DNA of 64,000 nt from Toxorhynchites rutilus septentrionalis (Eukaryota > Arthropoda > Insecta > Diptera > Culicidae): NCBI RefSeq assembly GCF_029784135.1, contig NC_073746.1, positions 298,103,614 to 298,167,613 on the forward strand, read 5' to 3'. Position numbers and translations under genes: made by a program. Positions 1-9,645 of the stretch are shown here, in pieces (position 1 is the stretch's first letter; each line of letters opens with the position of its first letter). Below the pieces are notes generated by a model. It had not been told where the DNA came from. It saw only the letters and a list, made by a program, of their open reading frames with translations, and searched no databases.

Positions 1-2
1 TG

Positions 3-1145
3 ATCGATTACCACCATAGACTTCTACATGGCGGAGCACAATTAATTATCGCATGTGTACGAGAACGATTTTGGCCGATTAGCGTGAAAAATCTTGCTAG
101 AAGAGTAGTGCAAGAGTGTGTCACATGTTTCAAAGTGAAACCACAAGTACATGGACAGCTCATGGGAGATTTACCGATGGAGCGTGTAACACCCGCACCC
201 CCTTTCTTGAGAACTGGAATGGACTATTGTGGTCCATTCAATATTCAGTATTCCCAACGAAAGGGATCCGTTGTCAAATGCTACATTTGCATATTTGTTT
301 GCTTAGTTGTTAAAGCTATTCATGTCGAGTTAGTAGCTGATTTGACTGCAGAAGCATTTCTAGCAGCCTTGAAAAGATTTGTAGCACGGCGTGGAAGACC
401 TGAAATTGTGATGTGCGACAATGCTACAAATTTCGTAGGTGCCAGAAGGGAACTAAGTGAGTTGAATCGATTGTTCCGAGCAGAGCGATTTCGCGAAATA
501 GTTGCAACTGAAGCAGCGAAAGATGCAATCAGTTTCAAATTTATTCCCGCAAAATCCCCAAACTTTGGAGGATTATGGGAAGCGGCGGTAAAATCCCTCA
601 AAGGACACTTGAGAAGGATAATTGGAAACCGAACTCTTAGACACGATGAAATGCTGACTATTGTTACACAAATTGAGGCGTGCCTCAATTCGAGGCCGCT
701 TACTCCAATCAGCAATGACCCACGAGACTTGGAAGCATTGACCCCAGGTCACTTTTTGATTCAGCGCCCACTCACAGCCATTCCAGAGCCGAGCCTCTGT
801 GAAATCTCGGAGAATAGATTGAGCAGATGGCAGAGAGTTCAGAATTTTTGCCAGATTATCTGGAAACGTTGGTCATCTGACTACCTGTCAGATCTACACA
901 ATCGCAACAAGTGGACTAAACGAAGGGACAATGTCCACATTGGAACAATGGTTTTATTGAAGGAGGATAATGTGCCTCCTCTTAGATGGCATCTAGGACG
1001 CATCACAGAAATTTACCCAGGCACAGACGGAAACATTAGAGTCGTCTCAGTTCGTACCAAGGATGGAACATATCGGAGATCGATTTCAAAAATTTGTATC
1101 CTTCCTATACTGGATAATCAACCGGAATCAGCATCATCGCATTAA
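3..1145 (+). CDS. BEL/Pao integrase, C-terminal part of pol (5' partial)
   Basis: The integrase would insert reverse-transcribed element DNA into the host genome. The frame is open from base 3, well before the first ATG at 84, so the true protein continues left of the window. An HHCC zinc-binding region comes first (HH near base 12, then Cys pairs through ECVTC near bases 116-130). The DDE core follows: D in GMDYCGPF, D in CDNATNFVG and E in FGGLWEAAVKSLK, spaced as in BEL/Pao integrases. A C-terminal basic region contains RWQRVQ and WSSDYL, with RWHLGRI further on, as in the typical Pao tail. I see no frameshift or stop in the visible part, which ends in TAA. This segment looks intact, which suggests a fairly young copy. 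Confidence 0.9.
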   Translation: MDYHHRLLHGGAQLIIACVRERFWPISVKNLARRVVQECVTCFKVKPQVHGQLMGDLPMERVTPAPPFLRTGMDYCGPFNIQYSQRKGSVVKCYICIFVCLVVKAIHVELVADLTAEAFLAALKRFVARRGRPEIVMCDNATNFVGARRELSELNRLFRAERFREIVATEAAKDAISFKFIPAKSPNFGGLWEAAVKSLKGHLRRIIGNRTLRHDEMLTIVTQIEACLNSRPLTPISNDPRDLEALTPGHFLIQRPLTAIPEPSLCEISENRLSRWQRVQNFCQIIWKRWSSDYLSDLHNRNKWTKRRDNVHIGTMVLLKEDNVPPLRWHLGRITEIYPGTDGNIRVVSVRTKDGTYRRSISKICILPILDNQPESASSH

Positions 1146-1182
1146 ATTTCATATTTCTAGTTATTATTTAAATCAAGTAATT

Positions 1183-1712
1183 TAGCCCCCATTGGGGCAT
1201 TTTTGGCAACATACGGTACTTCCTGCCGTAGAGGCCAGGGGGCCAACATTAAAGTTACGTTCAACCCTATCAGTTTGTTCCCGGAGCCAACTGCTTTCTC
1301 TTCTCCGACAGATTCATGAATTTCAATCATCTTTCTTGGATGTATGCCTCATCACCACGATACATTGACGTCAAACGGAATGCAAAGTTCGCTATTTGGA
1401 CGACCGTTTTCTACAACACGTATAGATAAGTATAGCCCCCATGTGGGGCACTATTGGCCATTAACGGTGGTAGCAACGCCGTGAATGCCAGGGGGCGAAA
1501 TTAAAGTTATGTTGCCCCAATTCAACATGAGTTCAGAACCCAATCGCCTTTTTTTGTTCACAGTAGGATCGTAACCATCATTCCCCCTGGATCTACATTT
1601 CATCTCCTACAGCGGATATTCATCATCAACATGAGATGGCCCCGGTGGGGCATTTTGGCAGATAGCGGCATTTCCGGCCGTGTATGTCAGGGGCCGAAGC
1701 ATAAGTTACGTA
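1183..1712 (+). repeat. Three iterated hairpin plus G-rich modules in BEL 3' region
   Basis: Three related modules lie at about 1183-1260, 1434-1512 and 1636-1712. Each starts with a CCCC/GGGG hairpin (for example GCCCCCATTGGGGC). A short ACGG/CCGT-type stem follows, then a polypurine-like CCAGGGGGC run, then AAGTTA. The intervening 120-170 bases are not obviously related to each other. The G-rich run resembles a polypurine tract and the following GTTACG resembles the start of the proposed LTR. They may be duplicated PPT regions, but the role is unproven. Confidence 0.6.
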
Positions 1713-2101
1713 ATTTATTTGAGAAAAAAAAAATGGAGCTCAATCGTTTCCTTCTCGACAGAGCAACCGTACCAATCATCTGTCAACGTCGAATAAAACA
1801 CCAAAGAACGTGGTCATGGAGCATCAGCATAACCAGGTGGACCGGAATCTCGACTTTCGGAGCGATGTTTGCCACATCTCTGACCAAGAAGGTTACAAAA
1901 AATGGACGAGCGATCAAGTGTGAAATAAGTCGTCGTCGACGCAGTGTATGGGACAAAGTTGTGAACAAAAAAAAACAAACAAACAAACAAACAATTGTAA
2001 TCATTGTGAAAAAATAGCTTCAGGATTCTCAGAATGTTAGAATTTACACATTATGATAATCATTCTTTAGTTTATGTTGAGTGAACTCAAGGCGGCCGGT
2101 A

Positions 2102-2393
2102 TGTTACGGCTAATTTCAGATTCATATTGAACAGCAGTATGCGTTACGATTGATTCTCTTCAATACACAAAGAGGAAATAAGGGAACTTAGCTTAGCCTA
2201 TAAATACGGACGAAAGATAAGACTCACGCTCTCTTATCATCACCATCGGTCATCGGCAACACATCAGTGAAAATAAATTGTGTGAGAAAATATCACCTGT
2301 GTTTAAAAGGTTAAAACGCGTCTTTTTATTCGTTCGATTCACACGGGTCGCCGCGGGTTCTTGCACCCAGTTAACCTGGGAAAGCCCGGAACA
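2102..2393 (+). mobile_element. Candidate BEL 3' LTR
   Basis: The proposed LTR runs from TGTTACGGC to GCCCGGAACA, imperfect inverted termini that fit the TGTT...AACA ends common in BEL elements. It holds a TATA box (TATAAATA, 2199-2206) and an AATAAA signal at 2272-2277, in the order expected for U3-R-U5. A purine-rich stretch (AAGGCGGCCGG) sits just upstream as the likely PPT. Without the left LTR the limits are provisional. Confidence 0.55.
2199..2206 (+). promoter_or_regulatory. TATA box in candidate LTR
   Basis: TATAAATA lies 97 bases into the proposed LTR and about 70 bases before the AATAAA signal. It would drive the element's own transcript. Confidence 0.45.
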
Positions 2394-2940
2394 CCATCAT
2401 AGAAACATTTCTCATACCCAAAAACCCTCACATCCTCAATTTGACTCCATTTGCTTGATTGGTTTTCGAAATTTGTGTTTCATTTGCATGGCAACACCCC
2501 CTTAGAGAGGGGGAGGATTGTCGAACCATAAAACCATAAAACCATAAAACCGTTTCTTATCCCCTAAAATCTTCACATGCCAAATTTGGCTCCATTTTCT
2601 GGATTAGTTTTCGAGATATGCAGAAATTTGTGTTTCATTTGTATGGCAGCCCCCCCTTAGAGAGGGGGAGGGGTGGAGTGTCTAACCACCATAGAAACAT
2701 TTATTGCACCCTTAAACCTCCACATGCCTAATTTGGTTTCATTTGCTTGTTTAATTCTCGAGTAATGCAGAAATTTTTGTTTCATTTGTATGGCAGCCCC
2801 ACCTCATAGAGGGGGTTGAATGGGGGGTTCAACTCCCATAGAAATATTTATTGCACCCTAAAACCTCCACATGCCTAATTTGATTTCGTTCGCTTGATTC
2901 ATTCTCGAGTAATGGAGGAATGTGTGTTTCATTTGTTTGC
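2392..2940 (+). repeat. Tandem repeat, ~150-bp unit, four copies
   Basis: The phrase TGTTTCATTTG recurs at 2476, 2631, 2779 and 2925 (spacing 155, 148, 146). It is preceded each time by a cacatgcc/ctaatttg stretch and, in the first three, followed by CCCC...tagagaggGGGG. Copies are visibly diverged. A short ACCATAAA run (about 2525-2550) is embedded. It directly abuts the proposed LTR end. Confidence 0.75.
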
Positions 2941-3003
2941 AAGTAATGCTACGATGGGAAGGCGAATGTTGGGAACGTTAGTGCTATTGAAGAAGAACAT
3001 GAA
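2941..3003 (+). mobile_element. SINE 3' tail fragment (Feilai-like family)
   Basis: About 60 bases match the 3' end of the full SINEs at 9762, 27778 and 30947: AAGTAATnCTAC, then GGGAACGTTAGTG, then GAAGAAGAA. The tRNA-like head is missing, so this is a 5'-truncated copy. Confidence 0.6.
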
Positions 3004-3499
3004 GAGAGTCGTATGAACGATGTGCGTCAACGATGAATTTCAGATTATTGTTTTTTCTTCGAATCAAAATATCTCGCGTCATTGTGCAGACACCTTTTAT
3101 GATTTTAGTAACGCTTGCACAATGAATCTAGACACGTGCTCTACAGCAGATGTTTTATCCGAATTGATGACAATAACGCGATTGTCATTTTATAAACTTA
3201 GCAAGTGTGATTTGCAGTATTTCAATAATTCGTTGTGCTCATTCGAAAATACTTCCAGCTCGCTGGCGATACGCCTGGCTTAAGATGGAGTGAGGTTACT
3301 TGCGAATGTGTGGATGGAATTCCGATCTAGCGCCATCTGTCATTCAACAACATAAATAAATTCGTTCTGTTCGAAAAACGACCGACGGTTAAATTATTTG
3401 AATATTGTTTGTAAAAAACTACTAAAATCGCGAATAAAAATAGGGTATGGGTTTAAATTTGTGGTTATATGTATTGTTTGAAGCACATTCTTCGGCATA
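3004..3499. other. Unassigned sequence between SINE tail and LINE copy 1
   Basis: Low-complexity AT-rich sequence. Small open frames here (for example 3020-3283) have no recognisable motif. I see no host gene. Confidence 0.4.
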
Positions 3500-4022
3500 A
3501 GCTTCGAGTAACCGGTCATGTGCTGTGAGCGTCTCCGTTAAAGCATTGTTTTCGGTTACCGTTGGCTGTTATTTTTTTTTATCGCCCGGGTGTGCTTTTT
3601 TCGCGCGTTTTCGAACTGTTCGAGATATCGTAAAACGCAGTGTGAACTCGGAATTAGTGAGAAAAGCAGAATCATCAAAGCCTGGCAAGGCCAGCCGGCT
3701 TTCAGTTTTCGCCGATTTGTCGCCATCGCAATCGAAGTCGGACATCGGTGCTCAGTTGCACGCACACAATACCAGCGCGATTCGCTGTTCACTTACAGCA
3801 GTGTGAAGGAGAGCATCACTTCTTAGTGGTGTGTGATAGTGCCGAGCGCTCAAGCGCTCCGATTGAGAAGCAAGCAGCGGTTGCCAGTTCATCAGCACTG
3901 GGTGCATTGTGGTGAATAGAAATAAATAAGATATAAGATTTTATTTTTTTTATTTTTTTTTTTTATTTTTAATTATTATTATTATTAAAACAAAATATTA
4001 GATTAGAGGTACCAATTACGGA
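3500..4022 (+). promoter_or_regulatory. 5' UTR of LINE copy 1 (approximate)
   Basis: This is GC-moderate sequence ending in a T-rich then AT-rich run (about 3940-3995) just before the ORF1 ATG at 4023. LINEs of this type carry internal promoters here. It shares no obvious sequence with the region upstream of ORF1 in copy 2. Confidence 0.45.
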
Positions 4023-5591
4023 ATGGCAGAAGGAGGGGGAGGATCTCCAGATATGGAGATCTCTGATGATGACTCCCCTCTGGTTGAAAAAACAAATAAA
4101 GGAACAGCGAAGACACTTAAACGCGTTCCTACATCAGAGGATGTTTCGTCCGGGGACGAGTCTGCTAACTCTAGCAAGCCCCCCTCTAAAAAACCTGCAA
4201 ATATCTCCTCTCCAACCCCCCTCGCTCCTACCCCAGCTCAGATTTCGCCTCCCCATCCTGTTGTCCCCGATCCCCTTCAATCCTCGTCATCTCCTTCTCC
4301 TCCTGTTGTCTTCTCTCCACGTGTCAAGGTCTATCCTGAAGATGCACCTGGAACTGGTCCGTGGGTTGTTTTCTTCAGGCCTAAGCCAAACGGAAAAGCA
4401 CTTAATGTTATTCAGATCATGAAAGATCTGGCAAGATACTCCTCCGTGACAGAAATTACGAAGGTTAGACCGACCAAACTGCGTGTTGTCGTGGCTGATC
4501 GGAAAGACGCAAACGGTATTGTCGTCGACCAGAGGTTTACCCTGGAATATCGTGTCTACGTGCCTTCCCATGACGTAGAAATCTCGGGGGTGATAACCGA
4601 AACGGGTCTGACGTGCAAATCAATTATGGAAGGAGATGGCAGATTTAAAAAGCTGCCTTTGATTAAGGTTAAAATCTTAGAATGCCGACAACTCGGCAAA
4701 GTCTCCCAGGAAGGGAAAGAATCGAAATTTACGCCGTCCGACTCGTTTAGAGTCACTTTTGCTGGCTCCGCCCTCCCTGACTACGTTATGGTGGACAAAT
4801 TGAGGCTACCGCTGCGACTCTTCGTGCCAAAGCCCATGACTTGCCTGAAATGCAAGTCAGTTGGTCATACAGCAGCTTACTGCGCCAACAAGGAGCGCTG
4901 TGCCACTTGCGGAGAGCAACATGTGGACAAATCCTGCAGTGCGATTGAGCAAAAGTGTCCATATTGCGGAGGAAATCCGCACGTGCTCTCGGCTTGTGAA
5001 ACTTACAAGAGTCGCAGGGAGAAGCAGAAGCGCTCTTTAAAGGAACGCTCGAAGCGCACTTTTGCGGAAATTTTGAAGGGCGCTTCTCCATTGGCCCAAC
5101 AGCAACAACCTTTAACCGCAAACAATGTCTTCGCTTCGCTGCCAGTTGACGAAATGGAAGCGGATACAGCTAACGAGGGCACACCGTACATCTTCCAAGG
5201 GAATCCCCGGCGCAAAAATGTGACCACTCCCAAAGTTCAAAGACAAGCCCCTCCGGTTATACCCTCTGTTAGCATGCCTAAAAAATCGAGTGCAGCGGAC
5301 AAGCAAAATCAGGTTCCTCCTGGCTTCCGTGGGAATAATTCACCTTCGAACGACCCAGCACTCGAAGGGACATCAAAAACTCCAACTGTCCCTATTTTAC
5401 CGACCAGTTCAACTTCCCAATCGGGATTTATAAAGTTGACTGACCTTGTGGCTCAAATCTTCACATGCTTTAATGTTTCCGACTCCATCAGAACCATTGT
5501 CATATCAATGCTTCCAGTATTAAAGACAATTTTGCAACAATTGATGCAAACATGGCCCCTCCTTGCAATGATTATCTCTCTTGATGTCTAA
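4023..5591 (+). CDS. LINE ORF1, gag-like nucleocapsid protein (copy 1)
   Basis: This is a 522-residue RNA-binding chaperone of the retrotransposon, expected to coat element RNA. The N-terminus (about residues 1-110) is acidic and Ser/Pro-rich. A central domain begins around VKVYPEDAPGTGPWVVF. Three zinc knuckles sit near residues 273-325: CLKCKSVGHTAAYC (CX2CX4HX4C), CATCGEQHVDKSC (CX2CX3HX4C) and CPYCGGNPHVLSAC (CX2CX4HX4C). A basic KR-rich stretch and a short Gln run follow. The C-terminus is hydrophobic. The frame is intact. The stop codon overlaps the ORF2 start by 8 bases, which suggests ORF2 translation by re-initiation. It is closely related to the ORF1 at 61467-63098. Confidence 0.92.
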   Translation: MAEGGGGSPDMEISDDDSPLVEKTNKGTAKTLKRVPTSEDVSSGDESANSSKPPSKKPANISSPTPLAPTPAQISPPHPVVPDPLQSSSSPSPPVVFSPRVKVYPEDAPGTGPWVVFFRPKPNGKALNVIQIMKDLARYSSVTEITKVRPTKLRVVVADRKDANGIVVDQRFTLEYRVYVPSHDVEISGVITETGLTCKSIMEGDGRFKKLPLIKVKILECRQLGKVSQEGKESKFTPSDSFRVTFAGSALPDYVMVDKLRLPLRLFVPKPMTCLKCKSVGHTAAYCANKERCATCGEQHVDKSCSAIEQKCPYCGGNPHVLSACETYKSRREKQKRSLKERSKRTFAEILKGASPLAQQQQPLTANNVFASLPVDEMEADTANEGTPYIFQGNPRRKNVTTPKVQRQAPPVIPSVSMPKKSSAADKQNQVPPGFRGNNSPSNDPALEGTSKTPTVPILPTSSTSQSGFIKLTDLVAQIFTCFNVSDSIRTIVISMLPVLKTILQQLMQTWPLLAMIISLDV

Positions 5592-8500
5592 TTCAAATAG
5601 AGAGGTCGGAGATATCACTGTTTTACAGTGGAATTGTCGTAGTCTTATCCCTAAATTGGATACATTCAAATTTTTAATTCATAACTTCAATTGTGATGTT
5701 TTTGCTCTGTCCGAAACTTGGCTTTCTTCGCGAGATGATCTCTCTTTCCACGATTTTAATATTATACGCTTGGACCGTGATGACAGATACGGAGGGGTGC
5801 TATTGGGGATCAATAAGTGCCACTCATTTTTTAGAATTGACCTTCCACCTATTGGAGGGATTGAAGCTGTTGCTTGTCATGCAAACATCAGAGGAAAAGA
5901 CCTCTGTATTGTCAGCTTGTATTGGCCTCCGAGAGCTGCGGTTAGCCACAAGCAACTTGTTGACATGTGCTCACTCCTTCCTGAGCCACGATTAATCTTG
6001 GGAGACTTCAACTCTCACGGAACTGCCTGGGGGAACCGTACGACGATAATCGTTCATCGTTGATATATGACCTTTGTAACAGCTTCAATATGACCGTTTT
6101 GAACACTGGGGAAACAACACGTGTACCTAAACCTCCTGCTAACCCAAGTGCTCTTGACCTCTCGCTTTGCTCGAATTCACTATCGTTAGATTGCAAGTGG
6201 AATGTAATCCAGGATCCCAACGGTAGTGACCACTTGCCAATCAAAATTTCTATTACCAATGGGTTGAATTCTTCTGAATCAATAAACATGGCATACGACC
6301 TCACAAGACACATTGACTGGAAAAAATATGCGGACGCAATTGCTCTAGCCATCAATTCCAGAGATGGTTTGCCTCCATTGGAGGAGTATAACTTCATTTC
6401 TCGTTTGATCTATGACAGCGCGGTTCGCGCTCAAACGAAACCCTTCCCAGGTTCCACTATTCGTCGAAGGCCTCCCAATCCATGGTGGGATGGCCAGTGT
6501 TCCAAGCTTTATGGAGATAAATCGAATGCATTTAAAGCTTGTCGGAAACGTGGAACCATTGAGAATTTTCAAACGTATTTGGACCTTGAAAATCAATTTA
6601 AAAACTTGATCAAAGGGAAAAAACGTGCTTATTGGCGAAATTTCGTGGGAGGTTTATCACGAGAAACGTCAATGAAAAAATTATGGAAAGTGGCTCGAAA
6701 CATGAGAAATCGCTCTTCATCCAATGAAAGCGAGGAATATTCACATCGATGGATTTTTAATTTTGCACGAAAGGTTTGTCCCGATTCCGCTCCAGTGCAA
6801 AGAATTATTCGAGATATACCACAAGATAGGTGCGATCTTGATTCCGAGTTTTCGATGGTAGAATTCTCTCTTGCTCTCCTTTCATGTAACAATTCTGCTC
6901 CGGGATCGGATAGAATTAAGTTCAACTTGCTGAAAAATCTCCCTGATGTGGCGAAACATCGCTTGTTGAACTTATTCAATCGGTTTCTGGAGCATAATAT
7001 TGTTCCAGATGATTGGAGACAAGTACGAGTTATAGCTATTCAAAAACCCGGAAAACCCGCGTCCGACTTCAATTCGTACCGCCCAATAGCAATGCTGTCT
7101 TGTATACGGAAATTTTTGGAGAAAATGATCTTGTTTCGCCTTGATCGATGGGTTGAAACGAATGGCCTACTCTCAGATACACAATATGGGTTCCGCAGGG
7201 GCAAGGGGACGAATGATTGTCTTGCGTTGCTTTCTTCAGAAATTCAAATGGCTTACGCCGAAAAAAAACAAATGGCTTCAGTATTCTTGGACATAAAGGG
7301 GGCCTTTGATTCTGTTTCAATAGAGGTTTTGTCAGACAAATTACAATCTCGGGGTCTGCCGCCTCTATTGAATAATATGTTATATAACTTGCTTTGTGAG
7401 AAACATTTGAACTTTTCTCACGGAGATTCGGCAGTAAGTCGGGTCTCTTAAATGGGACTCCCCCAGGGCTCATGTTTAAGCCCCCTTTTGTACAACTTCT
7501 ACGTAAGCGACATTGACAATTGCCTTACACAAAATTGCAGCCTAAGACCACTTGCAGATGATGGAGTGGTGTCTGTCGTAGGATCAAACGAATCCGACCT
7601 GCAAGAATCCTTACAAGATACTTTGAACGATTTTTCAACCTGGGCCATTGGGCTAGGGATCGAATTCTCCACGGAGAAAACAGAGATGGTGGTTTTTTCT
7701 AGGAAGCATAAACCAGCAAAACCAAAGCTTCAACTTTTGGGTAAACCGATCACTCATGCTATGTCATTCAAGTATCTTGGGGTCTGGTTCGACTCTAAAT
7801 GTACTTGGGGGGCCCATATTAGGTATCTGAGTAAAAGATGTCAACAAAGAATAAACTTTCTCCGTACAATTACCGGCACCTGGTGGGGAGCCCATCCCGA
7901 AGATCTTATAATGTTGTATCGAACAATTATTCTCTCAGTGATGGAGTATGGCAGTTTCTGTTTTCAATCAGCTGCCAAAACACACCTCATTAAACTCGAG
8001 CGAATTCAGTATCTTTGTCTCCGTATCGCGTTGGGATGTATGCCCTCAACGCATACCATGAGTCTCGAGGTTTTGGCAGGCCTACTCCCACTAAAAGATC
8101 GCTTCAATTTATTATCTCTTCGGTTCTTCATCCGGTGTAAGGTCATGAACCCATTGGTGATCGGAAATTTTGAGCAACTGATCGAGCTAAATTTTCACTC
8201 CGGATTCATGAGTTCATATCATGAATTCATCTCCATGCAGGTTGATCCTTCTTCGTATATTCCCAACCGTGTTTGTTTCCCTGACTACATCAATTCCTCT
8301 GTGCATTTTGATCTATCCATGAAGCAGGATATCCATGGAACATCAGATTATCTTCGATCGAGGATCATTCCAACGATCTTCGATGCAAAGTATGGGGATA
8401 TCAATTATGATAATATGTACTTTACTGATGGGTCCTCTATGAATGAGTCCACAGGATTTGGAGTGTTCAACGAATTTTTTAGCACCTCACACAGTCTTCA

Positions 8501-9266
8501 GAATCCTTGCTCAGTGTATATTGCTGAATTGGCAGCGATACACTGGGCGCTGGACAGCGTCGCCTCACGACCTGTTGAACACTATTACATTGTAACGGAT
8601 AGTCTTAGCTCTGTCGAAGCTATCCGTTCAGTGAGGCCGGAAAAGCACTCGCCGTACTTCCTTGAGAGAATACGAGAAATTTTGAGTGCTTTATCCAGAC
8701 GCTGTTATGTCATTACCTTTGTCTGGGTCCCTTCACATTGCTCAATTCTGGGTAATGAGAGGGCTGACTCATTAGCAAAGGTAGGTGCAATTGAAGGCGA
8801 TATTTATCAGCGTCAAATCGCCTTCAATGAATTTTATTCTTTAGTCCGCAAAAATACCATAGTTAACTGGCAACGCAAATGGAACGAAGATGAATTGGGC
8901 CGGTGGCTCCACTCGATTATCCCTAAGGTTAGCCTCAAACCATGGTTCAAAAGTCTGGACTTGAGTCGGGACTTTATTCGCACCTTCTCCCGACTCATGT
9001 CCAATCACTGTTCGTTAGATGCGCTACTCTTTCGTATTAATCTTGCCGACAACAATCTTTGTGTTTGTGGCCAAGGTTACCACGACATCGAGCACGTTGT
9101 TTGGTCGTGCGAGCTGTATCTTGTCGCCAGATCGAATTTAGTAGTCACCCTTCGGGCCCGAGGAAGGCAGCCCATGATGCCGGTGAGAGACGTGTTGGCT
9201 CGGTTAGACCTTGATTACATGTCCCAAATATATGTATTCCTTAAAGCTATCGATCTTCGTGTGTGA
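5584..9266 (+). pseudogene. LINE ORF2 (endonuclease-RT-RNase H), frameshifted and interrupted
   Basis: ORF2 encodes the enzymes for target-primed reverse transcription. Domains in order: an APE-type endonuclease (LQWNCRS, LSETWL with catalytic Glu, GDFNSHG, and SDHLP after the frameshift), a reverse transcriptase (NSYRPIAML, GFRRGKGT, FLDIKGAFD, GLPQGSCLSP, LADD in place of the usual F/YADD), an RNase H (FTDGSS, AELAAIHWAL, IVTDS, GNERAD), and a C-terminal CxC...H...C motif. Two lesions are visible. One G is missing in a G-run near 6029-6033 (copy 2 has six G, this copy five). An in-frame TAA at 7449-7451 falls immediately before the GLPQG motif. Downstream frames are open, so the damage looks limited and recent. 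Confidence 0.9.
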
Positions 9267-9645
9267 TTGTCCTTATACCCTTAGTTTTTCCTTTTCCTTT
9301 TCCTTTGTGAGAGATCGGATCCCTTCTTAAGCATAAGATGAAATGTAAATACATATTAGATATAAGATAGGTTTAAGAATTGAGTGTGATGAGTGTGATT
9401 GAGAGTGTGAGTGTGATCATTGTCAACATATCCTCATATCCCCTCCTTTTCCTGAAGAAAATATGTCTCCCTAAACTCGAGTTGACCGCGAGTAATCGGT
9501 TTCCTATATTATTAACATTAGAATTAAGGAAAAATGTATATATACTAGTAACAATACAGTAAGGAGTTCGGCTCCTTTAGACCTATGTAACTGAGCCTGT
9601 AAAAATAAACGATTTAAATAAAAAAATAAAAAATAAACGGGGTTT
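9267..9645 (+). other. 3' UTR and A-rich tail of LINE copy 1
   Basis: This contains a short GTGTGAT-type expansion (about 9380-9420), a brief TA run at 9538-9545, the conserved phrase CTGAGCCTGTAAAAATAAAC, and an AATAAA-rich tail. The same landmarks occur after copy 3, where the short TA run has become a 68-bp microsatellite. Confidence 0.75.

Larger units (their letters stand above)
1..2393 (+). mobile_element. BEL/Pao LTR retrotransposon, 3' part
   Basis: The 3' portion of a BEL/Pao-type LTR retrotransposon enters from the left edge. It contains the end of pol (integrase), about 950 bases of non-coding sequence with three related hairpin/polypurine modules, and a candidate 3' LTR. The gag, protease, RT and RNase H regions would lie to the left of the window. 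The family call rests on the integrase motifs; the LTR boundaries are inferred from terminal TGTT/AACA and promoter/poly(A) signals, because the 5' LTR is not available for comparison. Confidence 0.8.
3500..9645 (+). mobile_element. RNase H-bearing non-LTR retrotransposon, copy 1
   Basis: This is a nearly full-length two-ORF LINE with 5' UTR, gag-like ORF1, ORF2 (endonuclease, reverse transcriptase, RNase H, C-terminal Cys/His motif) and an A-rich 3' tail ending in AATAAA-like repeats near 9645. An RNase H domain after the RT places it among I/R1/Loa-type clades rather than plain Jockey; the exact clade is not certain. The start is approximate because no target duplication was found. The 3' end abuts the minisatellite family at 9641. 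Two more copies of the same family are at 39343-40757 and from about 61040. Confidence 0.85.

Noticed and set aside
320..715. Antisense 131-residue frame within the BEL integrase
   Set aside because: A shadow of the well-supported plus-strand integrase with no motif of its own.
2278..2505. 75-residue frame at the LTR/tandem repeat junction
   Set aside because: It crosses the proposed LTR boundary into a non-coding tandem repeat.
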